A stretch of 64,000 nucleotides of DNA from CAVYXZ01 sp965223835 (GCA_965223835.1 CBDCXQ010000001.1:1984001-2048000), one strand, 5' to 3'. Shown: positions 51,566 to 61,178, counted from the stretch's first letter. Program-made: numbers and translations. Notes: generated by a model not told the origin, from the sequence alone.

Positions 51566-53467
51566 GTGAAATTCAAATCCCTTTTGCTTATAATTATTCT
51601 CAGTCTTATGCTTGGCATCGGCGTCCAGGCTCAGGATATGATGTACGGTGAAGCACCGATGTTGGCCGAACGCGTGGCTGCCGGTGAGCTACCGCCCGTC
51701 GAAGAACGTTTGCCGGCGAATCCTAAAGAGATTCCGGTTGTGGAAAGCATCGGCGAGTATGGTGGTATTCTGCGTATCGGAGACATTCTGGAACGCATGG
51801 ATGAAGGTTTACGTATCCGGCACACTGGATTGTTCCGCTATAACTTCACTGCCAGCGAAACACAGCCTGATCTGGCGGAGAGTTTTGAATGGTCAAATGA
51901 AAATCGTACATTGACCATAACTTTGCGCGAGGGCTTGAAATGGTCAGATGGTGATCCCTTTGATACGGTTGATTTTCAATGGTATTGGGATAATGTCCTG
52001 AACAACGCCGAGGTTAGCCCCAATGGTCCGGGTGGCTTCTGGATGCTGGGCGGTGAACCGGCTACGATGGAAGTTATTGACGAGACCACGTTCAGCTACA
52101 CGTGGGCGATTCCTAATCCTTCAGCGATGGACCGGTTTGGGCGCACGCATTTTTCAAGCGACAACGTCCTGTTTGTGCCTTCACATTATGTCGAGCAATT
52201 CCATGCTGATTTTAACCCCGATGCTCAGGCAATGGCCGAGGAGGCCGGATTCGAAACTTGGGTGGACCTGATGAATGCCCGGCGTTGCCAGTGTTACCAA
52301 TTAGTCTCGGTGCAACTTGACCGGCCATATATGGACAGTTTTATTCCGGTCGAGATAACCAGTGACCGGGTGCTGATGGAGCGCAATCCCTATTTCCACC
52401 AGGTCGACCCAGAGGGTAATCAACTGCCCTATATTGACCAGATTGAGGTCAGCCTCGTTGGCGATCAAGATCTGTATGCGCTTAAGTTGACGGCGGGTGA
52501 CTATGATTTCGGTGTGCGTTATACGCGGCCTTCCGATCTGCAATTGTACCGCCAAGAGGAAGAAAATGGCGGCTACACGACGTATATTGCGCAGTCGCTA
52601 CGTCCTTCCGAATTCTCTATTTTCCTCAATCAGAACACAACTGATGGGGTGCGTCAGGAACTCTTCCAGAATGTCGATTTTCGTTCGGCGCTCTCAACCG
52701 CGATTAATCGTGACCGCATGAACGACATTCTTTTCTTTGGCCTGGGTGAAACCCATCCACCAACACCACTCAAGACGTTGCCCTGGTTCCGCGATGAGTG
52801 GTACAACGAACACCTGGAATATAACCCGGATCGCACCAATGAAATTTTAGATGGATTGGGATTGACCGAGCGTGACTCGGACGACTTCCGACTCATGAGC
52901 AACGGCGAGCGGCTGACAATTATCGCTCAACACCTCGACATCCATACTGACGGCTGTGCCCTTATCGCTAACGATTTACGCGAAGTCGGTGTTGAATTCG
53001 TCTGTCAGGAAAGCTCATTTGAACTGGTCAATGAATTGCGCGAAGCAAACGAGGCGATGGCAACGGTCTGGCATATCGGGCGGGCCACTTTGTTTGGGCG
53101 CGGCACACCGGATGACTTCGCCATTAATGAGCCGGGTAGTCACAAATGGGGTTCACAGTGGGCCTTGTGGATTTCCTCTGGCGGCGAGGCGGGGATTGAA
53201 CCGCCGGACCACATCAAAGAACTCAACGCAAAATGGGAAGAGTTTGCCCAGTGGCCCAGCAACTCACCCGAAGCGGCTGAGGTTGGAGGGGAATACTTCA
53301 GTTTCTTCGCTGAACAACTGCCTGTTATTCCGTCAGTGGGGTTAGGCCCGCAACCAGTTGTCTATGCTAATTCGCTTCAGAATGTACCGACCGAGGATAT
53401 TTTCTGGGGATCAGACACCAATTTCTACGCCCCATTCCATGTGGAGCAGTGGTACTTCGCGGAATAA
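51566..53467 (+). CDS. Family-5 ABC substrate-binding protein, likely oligosaccharide
   Basis: 633 residues from GTG 51566, chosen because AAGGAG at 51553 sits at ideal distance and the Sec signal (FKSLLLIIILSLMLGIGVQA, then QDMMYGEAPML) begins there; a GTG seven codons earlier is less likely. The LPPVEERLPANP and ESIGEYGGILRIGD motifs match those of the binder at 339-2330 and of AgpA-type sugar binders. SBP_bac_5 core: TITLREGLKWSDGDPFDTVDF. No lipobox. It supplies ligand to the permeases at 53531-55687. With sulfatases and a sialidase-like gene downstream, a sulfated oligosaccharide is a reasonable guess. Confidence 0.9.
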   Translation: MKFKSLLLIIILSLMLGIGVQAQDMMYGEAPMLAERVAAGELPPVEERLPANPKEIPVVESIGEYGGILRIGDILERMDEGLRIRHTGLFRYNFTASETQPDLAESFEWSNENRTLTITLREGLKWSDGDPFDTVDFQWYWDNVLNNAEVSPNGPGGFWMLGGEPATMEVIDETTFSYTWAIPNPSAMDRFGRTHFSSDNVLFVPSHYVEQFHADFNPDAQAMAEEAGFETWVDLMNARRCQCYQLVSVQLDRPYMDSFIPVEITSDRVLMERNPYFHQVDPEGNQLPYIDQIEVSLVGDQDLYALKLTAGDYDFGVRYTRPSDLQLYRQEEENGGYTTYIAQSLRPSEFSIFLNQNTTDGVRQELFQNVDFRSALSTAINRDRMNDILFFGLGETHPPTPLKTLPWFRDEWYNEHLEYNPDRTNEILDGLGLTERDSDDFRLMSNGERLTIIAQHLDIHTDGCALIANDLREVGVEFVCQESSFELVNELREANEAMATVWHIGRATLFGRGTPDDFAINEPGSHKWGSQWALWISSGGEAGIEPPDHIKELNAKWEEFAQWPSNSPEAAEVGGEYFSFFAEQLPVIPSVGLGPQPVVYANSLQNVPTEDIFWGSDTNFYAPFHVEQWYFAE

Positions 53468-53480
53468 TTTTGTTCGGATG

Positions 53481-53511
53481 CCGGTCAGGGTCACGATCAT
53501 GCCCTGGCCGG
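53481..53511 (+). promoter_or_regulatory. Hairpin between binding-protein and permease genes
   Basis: CCGGTCAGGG (53481-53490) and CCCTGGCCGG (53502-53511), 10-bp stem with one T.G wobble and an 11-nt loop, 13 nt after the binding-protein stop and 20 bp before the permease ATG. It may also partly mask the permease translation start. Confidence 0.6.
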
Positions 53512-53530
53512 TAGCACTGGATAGTCTGCT

Positions 53531-54526
53531 ATGAACTTCAGCCAGTACCTGCTGCGGCGCGGGGTCTACGCCGTCATTACGTTGTTAATTCTGAGTTTCC
53601 TTATCTTTCTCATCATACAGATTCCACGCGGTGATGCCGTCGATAAAATTGTTGCTGCACGTCAGGCTGAGGGTGATGTCATTACCGAAGAAGACGAGGC
53701 CGCACTGCGTTCACTCTACGGTCTCGATAAGCCTTTTATCATTCAGTATACAGACTGGCTGACGAGCTTTGCTCAGGGCAAACTTGGTCGCTCGTTGCAA
53801 GGGCTACCGGTCATTGATTTGATAAACGAACGCATCGGTGCGACCGTGCTGTTATCGCTACTTTCGATTGCTCTGACCTACGCTGTCGCGATTCCCATCG
53901 GCATCTTCAGCGCGACCAACCAGTACAGTATCGGCGATTACTTCTGGACGTTTCTGGGGTTTGTGGGCCTCGCAACGCCAAATTTTCTGCTTGCACTGAT
54001 TCTGTTGTTTGTGTTCCATAAATTCTTTGGCCTTAGCATTGGTGGTCTCTACTCCCCAGGCATAGAAGACCAGCCCTGGAGTCTGGCAAAAGTTGTTGAT
54101 CTCATCAACCATCTATGGATTCCCATCATTGTGATCGTGACTGCATCCACTGCCGGGCTAATCCGCACGATGCGGGCGACGTTGCTGGATGAATTGGGCA
54201 AGCAGTATGTTGTTACAGCGCGGGCCAAAGGCGTACCCTACCGCCAACTACTGTTTAAATATCCGGTGCGGCTGGCTCTGAATCCGATTATCAACTCTAT
54301 CGGCTACATTTTTCCGGCGTTGATCTCCGGTCAGACCATCGTAGCGATTGTGTTGAACCTGCCGACGCTGGGACCCTTGATGTTTAATGCTCTGACGTCT
54401 GAAGATGTTGAATTGGGAACGAGCGTTCTCATGATTCAAAGTTTTCTGGCCGTGACCGGTGTCATCCTGGCTGATATTGCGCTGAGTGCCTATGACCCGC
54501 GTATCAGAATGGAAAAGGGGGCCTGA
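53531..54526 (+). CDS. Opp/Dpp-type ABC permease (OppB-like)
   Basis: 331 residues, same length as its paralogue at 7465-8460. N-terminal helix LLRRGVYAVITLLILSFLIFLIIQIPRG; LRSLYGLDKPFIIQYTDWL; FVGLATPNFLLALILLFVF; EAA-type loop KQYVVTARAKGVPYRQLLFKYPVRLALNP; C-terminus DIALSAYDPRIRMEKGA. It forms the import channel with the OppC-like product that follows 3 bp after its stop. Confidence 0.93.
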   Translation: MNFSQYLLRRGVYAVITLLILSFLIFLIIQIPRGDAVDKIVAARQAEGDVITEEDEAALRSLYGLDKPFIIQYTDWLTSFAQGKLGRSLQGLPVIDLINERIGATVLLSLLSIALTYAVAIPIGIFSATNQYSIGDYFWTFLGFVGLATPNFLLALILLFVFHKFFGLSIGGLYSPGIEDQPWSLAKVVDLINHLWIPIIVIVTASTAGLIRTMRATLLDELGKQYVVTARAKGVPYRQLLFKYPVRLALNPIINSIGYIFPALISGQTIVAIVLNLPTLGPLMFNALTSEDVELGTSVLMIQSFLAVTGVILADIALSAYDPRIRMEKGA

Positions 54527-54529
54527 TTG

Positions 54530-55687
54530 ATGACCACCGAAACCCGTTTGGATACAGCTTACGAATCGCCAGCTATCACGCCTCCAGAATTCACTGCCGA
54601 AGAAGAAGCCTACTATTTTGCCTCACAGACACAGTTGATCTGGCGCAAATTTCGGCGGCATCGCCTTGCCGTTTTGTCACTGGCACTGCTGCTGCTCCTC
54701 TATTTTGTTGCGTTCACCTACGAATTCTGGACACCCTATGGTCGGTTGACCCAGCATGATGGCTTTGTCAATACACCCCCAACACCCATTCGATTGGTTG
54801 ATGCGGCAGGAAACTGGCGGGGCCCCTTTGTTTATGGCCTATCGCTGGAATTGGATCTCGAAACATTCGAAAGGGTCTATACGGAAGACATCGAGCAAAT
54901 TCATCCCCTGCGCTTTTTTACGCAGGGTGAAGTGTACCGCTTCTGGGGGGTCTTTGATGCCAGCTTGCATTTCTTTGATGTTGGCGATGGCAAGATATTC
55001 CTGCTGGGAACCGACCAACTGGGCCGTGATCTGTTCTCACGTATCCTGGCGGCCAGCCGCATCAGTCTGACCATTGGCCTGATCGGTGTCTTTATTAGCT
55101 TTTTGTTAGGTAGTCTGGTCGGTGGCATCTCCGGCTATTACGGTGGCATGATCGATGTGACGATTATGCGTGTAACCGAAATCCTGCAATCGATCCCCAA
55201 GATTCCGCTATGGATTGCCCTGGCAGCGGTCGTGCCGATTGACTGGCCGGTCACGCGCACTTACCTTGCAATCACGATCATTTTGTCGACCATTGGCTGG
55301 ACTGGTCTCGCGCGCGTGGTACGAGCCAAGCTGCTGGAATTGCGTGAGCATGATTATGTCAAGGCGGCTCGCATTTCCGGGGCCAGCGACCTGTACATTA
55401 TCGTCGATCATTTGTTACCGGCCTATATCAGCGTGTTGATTGTGAACCTCACGCTGGCGGTTCCCGGCATGATTCTGGGTGAAACAGCTTTAAGTTTTCT
55501 CGGTCTGGGCATTCGTCCGCCGGCGGTCAGTTGGGGAACATTGCTGGACGGTGCCCAAAATGTCAGTAACGTGGCGTTGCGTCCCTGGATGCTTACACCA
55601 GCGCTATTTGTGATCGCGACTGTTCTGTTGTTCAACTTCGTGGGTGATGGTTTGCGTGATGCGGCTGACCCCTACAAGGAACTCTAA
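54530..55687 (+). CDS. Opp/Dpp-type ABC permease (OppC-like, long insert)
   Basis: 385 residues from ATG 54530 (AAAAGGGG upstream). Like 6314-7462 it carries an extracytoplasmic insert of roughly 90 residues between the first helix (LAVLSLALLLLLYFVAFTYEF) and the core motif FLLGTDQLGRDLFSRIL. Inside the insert the pattern PFVYGLSLELDLETFERVYTED parallels the other copy. EAA loop YVKAARISGASDLYIIVDHLLPA; MILGETALSFLGLGIRPP at the end. The insert probably contacts the binding protein. Overlaps the ATPase gene by one base. Confidence 0.93.
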   Translation: MTTETRLDTAYESPAITPPEFTAEEEAYYFASQTQLIWRKFRRHRLAVLSLALLLLLYFVAFTYEFWTPYGRLTQHDGFVNTPPTPIRLVDAAGNWRGPFVYGLSLELDLETFERVYTEDIEQIHPLRFFTQGEVYRFWGVFDASLHFFDVGDGKIFLLGTDQLGRDLFSRILAASRISLTIGLIGVFISFLLGSLVGGISGYYGGMIDVTIMRVTEILQSIPKIPLWIALAAVVPIDWPVTRTYLAITIILSTIGWTGLARVVRAKLLELREHDYVKAARISGASDLYIIVDHLLPAYISVLIVNLTLAVPGMILGETALSFLGLGIRPPAVSWGTLLDGAQNVSNVALRPWMLTPALFVIATVLLFNFVGDGLRDAADPYKEL

Positions 55688-56676
55688 TGTCGGACCTCTT
55701 GCTCGAAGTTAAGAATCTGCGCACACATTTTCCATTGGAAGAAGGCACGCTTAAAGCGGTTGATGGCGTATCGTTTAATATTTACAAGAATCGGACACTG
55801 GGAATCGTCGGTGAGTCGGGTTGTGGTAAAAGTGTGACCGCCTTCTCGCTGCTGCAACTCTTACCAGCAACTGCCCGTCTTAGCGGTGAAGTTCGTCTCC
55901 ACCATTCCAATGGTAACATCACCAATATCATTGACCTTGAAGCCGAGGGTGAAGCGATGCGTGATATTCGCGGACGCGAAATAGCGATGATTTTCCAGGA
56001 GCCAATGACAGCATTTTCTCCGGTTCATACGATTGGCAACCAGATCACTGAGGCCATGTTCGTGCATGGTGAAAAGTCGGCGTCCGTGGCCCGCGAACGG
56101 GCGATTGGCCTACTGGATGAAGTGGGAATTCCCGCGTCTGACCGCCGTATTGATGATTTTCCGTTCCAGTTGTCTGGTGGGATGCGTCAGCGCAGCATGA
56201 TTGCTATGGCAATGATTCTGAACCCTAATTTGCTGATCGCTGATGAACCGACTACCGCGCTAGATGTGACTATTCAGGCCCAGATTTTGCGGTTGATGAA
56301 GCGTTTGCAGCGCGAAAATGGTATGGCAATCATGTTTATTACCCATGATCTGGGTGTGATCGCCAATATGGCCGATGATGTGGCTGTGATGTATCTGGGC
56401 AAGATCGTTGAGTATGGCAATGTTCGTCAGATATTTAAAGACCCTAAACACCCCTACACACAGGGTCTCTTGCGCTCGATACCCAAATTTGGTCAAGCGG
56501 AGGGCAATCGATTAGCGACGATCAAGGGGACAGTCCCCGTTCCATTGGACCCGCCTGATGCCTGCCCGTTCGCCAGCCGCTGCGAACATTTCATCGCGGG
56601 GACCTGTGATGAGCGGATGCCGCCCGCAACGACGATCGAACCCGGACATACCGTGAACTGTGTCCTGTACGAGTGA
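55687..56676 (+). CDS. Opp/Dpp-type ABC ATPase (OppD-like)
   Basis: 329 residues. Walker A GESGCGKSVT, Q-loop FQEPMTAFSPVHTIGNQIT, signature LSGGMRQRSMIAMAM, Walker B LLIADEP, H-loop ITHDLGV. C-terminal Cys at ACPFASRC, GTC and NCVLYE. The start codon overlaps the permease stop (TAATG). Closest relative in the window is 5253-6302, supporting common origin of the two importers. Confidence 0.94.
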   Translation: MSDLLLEVKNLRTHFPLEEGTLKAVDGVSFNIYKNRTLGIVGESGCGKSVTAFSLLQLLPATARLSGEVRLHHSNGNITNIIDLEAEGEAMRDIRGREIAMIFQEPMTAFSPVHTIGNQITEAMFVHGEKSASVARERAIGLLDEVGIPASDRRIDDFPFQLSGGMRQRSMIAMAMILNPNLLIADEPTTALDVTIQAQILRLMKRLQRENGMAIMFITHDLGVIANMADDVAVMYLGKIVEYGNVRQIFKDPKHPYTQGLLRSIPKFGQAEGNRLATIKGTVPVPLDPPDACPFASRCEHFIAGTCDERMPPATTIEPGHTVNCVLYE

Positions 56677-57716
56677 TGAACATGACTGAGAAGCCCCTGC
56701 CGCTGTTGGAAATCAAGAATGTGAAAAAATATTTCCCGATTGAACGGGGTTTATTTCGTAAAGTGGTCGGTCACGTGCGGGCGGTTGATGATGTCACGCT
56801 CACAGTGCCACAGGGAAAAACGTTGGGCTTGGTGGGCGAGTCCGGTTCGGGGAAAACAACGCTGGGGCATTGCGTCTTGCGGGCGACCGACCCGACGGCG
56901 GGCGAGATTCTCCTTCATCTGGATGGTAAAACAACTGACCTTGCCAGATTGTCCCGGCGCGATCTGCGACCGTATCGTAAGCACATGCAGATGATATTTC
57001 AGGATCCATACGCCAGCCTGGACCCGCGCAAATCTGTCTTTGATATTGTCAGCGAGCCATTGCGGATTAATAAGCTGGCGAGCGGCAAGGATCTGGAGCA
57101 ACGGGTTCGACATGTATTGGAGCTAGTTGGTCTGGGGGTGCGTTATATGAAACGCTATCCTCACGCCTTTTCCGGTGGGCAACGTCAGCGTATCGGCATT
57201 GCCCGGGCCTTGAGCATTAACCCAGAACTGGTCGTCTGTGATGAAGCGGTGTCGGCTCTGGATGTTTCGGTGCAGGCGCAGATTCTTAATCTGCTCAAGG
57301 ATTTGCAGACTGAGCTAAACCTGACATACCTGTTTATTGCCCATGATCTGAGCGTGATTGAACATATCTCTGACGCAGTGGCTGTGATGTACGTGGGCAA
57401 AATTGTCGAACAGGCCGATACCAAAACATTGTTTAGTTTTCCCAAACACCCGTACACAGAAGCCTTGCTGGCCGCAATCCCACGCCCGGACCCGGACCAA
57501 CCGCTGCCGGAAGAAGGGGTGTTAGAGGGTGAACTGCCGGACCCGGCCAACCCACCACCAGGTTGCTACTTTAATCCGCGTTGTAAGTATGCGCAGGCTA
57601 TTTGTCGGACAGAGGAACCGCCGCTGGTAGCAGTAAGCGATGGTCATTTTGCGGCTTGCCATTTTGCCAATGAACTTGAACTGGTGGGGATTCCCGCTGG
57701 ATCAGGCATCAATTAA
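56676..57716 (+). CDS. Opp/Dpp-type ABC ATPase (OppF-like)
   Basis: 346 residues; the ATG at 56676 overlaps the previous stop (TGATG), and an ATG two codons later is also possible. KNVKKYFPIERGLFRKVVGHV matches the OppF-like protein at 4247-5260. Walker A GESGSGKTT, signature FSGGQRQRIGIARAL, then VVCDEAVSALD: the Walker B Glu is followed by Ala instead of the usual Pro (DEA for DEP), which should not abolish ATPase activity. H-loop AHDLSV. Cys motif GCYFNPRC...C. Last gene of the importer, 68 bp before the sialidase-like gene. Confidence 0.93.
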   Translation: MNMTEKPLPLLEIKNVKKYFPIERGLFRKVVGHVRAVDDVTLTVPQGKTLGLVGESGSGKTTLGHCVLRATDPTAGEILLHLDGKTTDLARLSRRDLRPYRKHMQMIFQDPYASLDPRKSVFDIVSEPLRINKLASGKDLEQRVRHVLELVGLGVRYMKRYPHAFSGGQRQRIGIARALSINPELVVCDEAVSALDVSVQAQILNLLKDLQTELNLTYLFIAHDLSVIEHISDAVAVMYVGKIVEQADTKTLFSFPKHPYTEALLAAIPRPDPDQPLPEEGVLEGELPDPANPPPGCYFNPRCKYAQAICRTEEPPLVAVSDGHFAACHFANELELVGIPAGSGIN

Positions 57717-57784
57717 ACCTGACAACCACGTGACTATCATGAAAATCGATTGGTTACCTAAGATATTTTTACAAGGAATAGCTC

Positions 57785-59692
57785 ATGACACAATCTGACC
57801 AAAGTATTGCTGATGGCACCCTGAGGTCTGGCACTGCAGCTGAAACGGTGTTGGACCCCCGTAATGTCACGACTGGATGGGAGATACCCTCCATCAAATA
57901 TAGCGACCAGCCCTATGTCGTCAAAACTGATGATGGGGCCTGGCTGTGTATTATGACGACTGGGGCCGGTTTTGAGGGGCAGAGTGGTCAACATATTATC
58001 ACGACCCGCAGTGTAGATCAGGGTCGGTCATGGTCTGAACCGGTAGCTGTCGAGTCGCCAGACGGTCCCGAAGCATCGTATGCCGTGTTACTCAAAGTAC
58101 CTGGTGGCCGGGTTTACGCGTTTTATAATCACAATACGGATAATATCCGCTGGGTCACAGCCGATAACCCGCCATATCAGGACGGCAAGTGTTATCGGGT
58201 CGACTCGCTGGGCCACTTTGTCTTCAAATACACTGACGATCATGGACGCACGTGGTCCGATGAGCGGTATGATGTGGCGATCCGCGAGATGGCGATTGAC
58301 CGCGAAAACGCCGATGGCGGTCAACTGCGCTATTTCTGGAATGTGGGCAAGCCGTTTATCCATCAGGATGCGGCCTTTGTTTCTGTGCATAAAGTGGGCG
58401 GCTTTGGTCAGGGATTCTTTACGCGCTCAGAAGGTGTGCTGGTTAAGAGTACAAATATCATGACGGAAAATGACCCGGCCAAAATCACCTGGGAGACGCT
58501 GCCTGACGGTGACTATGGATTGTGTGCTCCGGCAGGCGGCGGACCAATTGCCGAAGAACAGAGCTATGCAGTGCTAAGTGATGGTACATTCTATAGTGTC
58601 TACCGAACGATTGATGGCTACCCAGCTTATTCGTATAGTCATGATGGTGGTCATACCTGGACTGAACCACAGTATAAGCGCTACGCCGATGGTCGCTTGA
58701 TGAAACACCCTCGCGCTGCCAATTTTGCCTGGAAGTGTGATAATGGTCACTTTCTTTACTGGTATCACAATCATGGTGGCAACTGGTACGAAGATCGTAA
58801 TCCCGTGTGGCTGTGTGGTGGGGTCGAGGTGGATACACCGCAGGGCAGGGTGATTCAGTGGTCACAACCCGAAATTGTGCTGTACGATGATGATACCTAC
58901 ATTCGTATGAGCTACCCGGATCTGGTTGAAGATGGTGGTCACTACTACTTGACCGAAACGCAAAAAGACTACGCCCGTGTGCATCTGGTCGATAACACAC
59001 TGGTTGAGGGTCTATGGTCCCAGTTTGATGCAAAAGGGGTTGTGAGCAAGGATGGCCTGCTGCTTGAGCTATCCAACAATATACCAGAAGCCGTACAGAT
59101 GCCGCAGCTTCCTGTTTTCAACCGCCGCGATTCGGTCCGTGCTGATCATGGACTGATGGATTTGCGGGCCGGATTTACTATCGAATTGTGGCTCCAATTT
59201 GACGACCTGGAACCCGGTCAAATTATCCTGGATAAACGCGCCGAGAACGGGCAGGGGCTGTGTCTGCAAACGACTAGCATGGGTACGATTGAAATTATCT
59301 TAAACGACGGTCGCACCGAAAGTCGCTGGGATTGTGACCCCGGCGTATTGCAGGTTGGGCGGCAGCAGCATGTTGCCGTGGTGGTTGATGGCGGCCCTAA
59401 AGTAATTACGTTTATCGTGGATGGTGCGCTGTGCGATGGGAGTGACTATCGCCAGTTTGGATGGGGACATTTTAATCCGCAGTTGCGGCATGTCCATACT
59501 CAATCGAAGAACTGGCTCACCGCGCCGGGTCGCAGTACCGCTTCAGCCGATTCCGTCGTGCCAACGTCGGCTTCAGATAAAGAAACCTTACAGATTGGCC
59601 CATCACTGCACGGAACCCTGTATCATCTGCGGATTTATGACCGCTATCTGCGGACTTCCGAGATCATTGGCAACTATAAAGCTGGGATCTAA
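57785..59692 (+). CDS. Sialidase-like BNR propeller with C-terminal LamG-type domain
   Basis: 635 residues, AAGGAATAG before the ATG, no signal peptide. Residues about 30-400 form a sialidase-type propeller with BNR/Asp-boxes (SVDQGRSWSEP, YTDDHGRTWSD, YSHDGGHTWTEP). Residues about 430-625 form a laminin-G/concanavalin-like sandwich (LRAGFTIELWLQFDDL; HVAVVVDGG; LYHLRIYDRYL). The usual sialidase N-terminal FRIP-type motif is not evident, so the substrate may be a uronic acid or another sugar rather than sialic acid. It heads the catabolic genes after importer I and is followed, 1 bp after its stop, by a sulfatase gene. The start of a sialidase-like gene also lies at 1-196. Confidence 0.82.
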   Translation: MTQSDQSIADGTLRSGTAAETVLDPRNVTTGWEIPSIKYSDQPYVVKTDDGAWLCIMTTGAGFEGQSGQHIITTRSVDQGRSWSEPVAVESPDGPEASYAVLLKVPGGRVYAFYNHNTDNIRWVTADNPPYQDGKCYRVDSLGHFVFKYTDDHGRTWSDERYDVAIREMAIDRENADGGQLRYFWNVGKPFIHQDAAFVSVHKVGGFGQGFFTRSEGVLVKSTNIMTENDPAKITWETLPDGDYGLCAPAGGGPIAEEQSYAVLSDGTFYSVYRTIDGYPAYSYSHDGGHTWTEPQYKRYADGRLMKHPRAANFAWKCDNGHFLYWYHNHGGNWYEDRNPVWLCGGVEVDTPQGRVIQWSQPEIVLYDDDTYIRMSYPDLVEDGGHYYLTETQKDYARVHLVDNTLVEGLWSQFDAKGVVSKDGLLLELSNNIPEAVQMPQLPVFNRRDSVRADHGLMDLRAGFTIELWLQFDDLEPGQIILDKRAENGQGLCLQTTSMGTIEIILNDGRTESRWDCDPGVLQVGRQQHVAVVVDGGPKVITFIVDGALCDGSDYRQFGWGHFNPQLRHVHTQSKNWLTAPGRSTASADSVVPTSASDKETLQIGPSLHGTLYHLRIYDRYLRTSEIIGNYKAGI

Positions 59693-59693
59693 C

Positions 59694-61178
59694 ATGGCGC
59701 AGCGGCCCAATATCTTGCTGATTCTGACCGATCAGCACAGCCCGCACATCGCCGGATTTGCGGGTAACAAGCATGTTGAAACGCAGGCGCTTGATAAGCT
59801 GGCGGCGAATAGTACGCGCTTTACCGCTGCCTACTGCCAATCCCCATTGTGTGTGCCCAGTCGAATGTCGTTGTGGTCGGGCCAGTATCCACATCATTGT
59901 GGGGCATGGGATAATCACTCAGTCTTAAGTAGCGATCAGGTTACTATTCCCAGATGGTTAGCGACGCACGGCTATGCGACTGCGGCAGTCGGTAAGATGC
60001 ATTTTCGGGGTGCTGAGCAAATGCATGGTTTCCAATATCGTCCGTATGGTGATCTGGTTGAATCAAGTGTGACCGTTCATCAACCAGATCCGCCGGATAC
60101 CGCCGATGGTCGTTCCACCGACCATGCTATTGGTCGCTTTCCTTTCGCTGGCCCAAGTCATATCCCAGAAAGTATGCACGCAGAATCGGTTGTTACCCAG
60201 GAAAGTCTTGCCTGGCTCCTGGAATTTGTCGACCAACAGCCGGACACCCCCTGGTTTTTCTGTGCGTCCTACCTGCGTCCGCATTTTCCTTTAACCGCGC
60301 CGGGGCGTTACTTTCGCAAGTATCATCGGACTGACTTACCTTATCCATCGCCGCCGACCAACTATCCCGACTCATTGCATCCACATGATCGTTACATCGT
60401 CGATGATTTTCGGCTAACACGATTCACAGTTGAGGAGCGGCAACGGGCACTGGCCGCCTATTATGCGGCAGTCGATTATGTAGATGATTGCATTGGTCAA
60501 TTGCTATCCGGCCTGGAGGCAGCCGGGTGCCTGGAAAACACGTATGTTGTCTATACTGCCGATCACGGTGAGATGGCCGGGGAGCATGGCTTATGGTGGA
60601 AGCGCACCTATTATGAAGCGTCAGCACAAGTACCGCTGTTGATTTCCGGGCCAGGAATTGAGGCGGGAAAAATTGTTGAATCGCCAGTTGAACTGGTTGA
60701 TCTGTTCCCGACCTTCTGTGAGTGGGCAGGTATCCAGACTCCGCCCGGTCTTGACGGCGAGAGCTTAACCGCGCTAGTTGATGGTCAAATCGGGAGTCGA
60801 CAGAAACATACTGCATTTTCGGCCTTGCTCGGTGAAAGGGCCGAGACTCAATTTCGCATGATTCGCGATCAGCGTTGGAAGTATGTCGACTTTCCAACGG
60901 CTCCTTCACGTTTGTTTGATCTGGAGAGCGATCCTGTCGAGCAACATGACCTTGCGGACTCACCACCAACTTTTGCTCCTATAGCCAGGTTACAGAGTTA
61001 TTTGAACCAGACTGGACAGTGGGCCTCTCTAACTGAACGCTGGCAAACCGACCGGGCCAATACAGCCCCGTTCAAGCCGCTCAGTAACGCCGCATTGCAA
61101 TACCGACTCCGTGATGACCGCATCATTGACGCCGATGACCATCTCTATGATGGCAGTTCAGCGCAGGGCACGGCATGA
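59694..61178 (+). CDS. Type I sulfatase (first)
   Basis: 494 residues from ATG 59694, opening MAQRPNILLILTDQHSPHIA. A longer in-frame reading back to 59421 overlaps the sialidase-like gene and is discarded. Formylglycine motif Cys53-Val-Pro-Ser-Arg; metal Asp in LTDQH; AVGKMHFRG; YTADHGEMAGEHGLW; C-terminal KYVDFPTAPSRLFDLESDP. It hydrolyses sulfate esters, here probably on imported glycan since no export signal is present. Cys-type sulfatases need a maturation enzyme (FGE or anSME), and none is encoded in this window. Its stop overlaps the next sulfatase start by 4 bp. Confidence 0.94.
   Translation: MAQRPNILLILTDQHSPHIAGFAGNKHVETQALDKLAANSTRFTAAYCQSPLCVPSRMSLWSGQYPHHCGAWDNHSVLSSDQVTIPRWLATHGYATAAVGKMHFRGAEQMHGFQYRPYGDLVESSVTVHQPDPPDTADGRSTDHAIGRFPFAGPSHIPESMHAESVVTQESLAWLLEFVDQQPDTPWFFCASYLRPHFPLTAPGRYFRKYHRTDLPYPSPPTNYPDSLHPHDRYIVDDFRLTRFTVEERQRALAAYYAAVDYVDDCIGQLLSGLEAAGCLENTYVVYTADHGEMAGEHGLWWKRTYYEASAQVPLLISGPGIEAGKIVESPVELVDLFPTFCEWAGIQTPPGLDGESLTALVDGQIGSRQKHTAFSALLGERAETQFRMIRDQRWKYVDFPTAPSRLFDLESDPVEQHDLADSPPTFAPIARLQSYLNQTGQWASLTERWQTDRANTAPFKPLSNAALQYRLRDDRIIDADDHLYDGSSAQGTA

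Noticed and set aside
59421..59693. N-terminal extension of the first sulfatase
   Set aside because: It overlaps the LamG-coding end of the preceding gene, and the family start MAQRPNILLILTDQH at 59694 is preceded by a suitable site.
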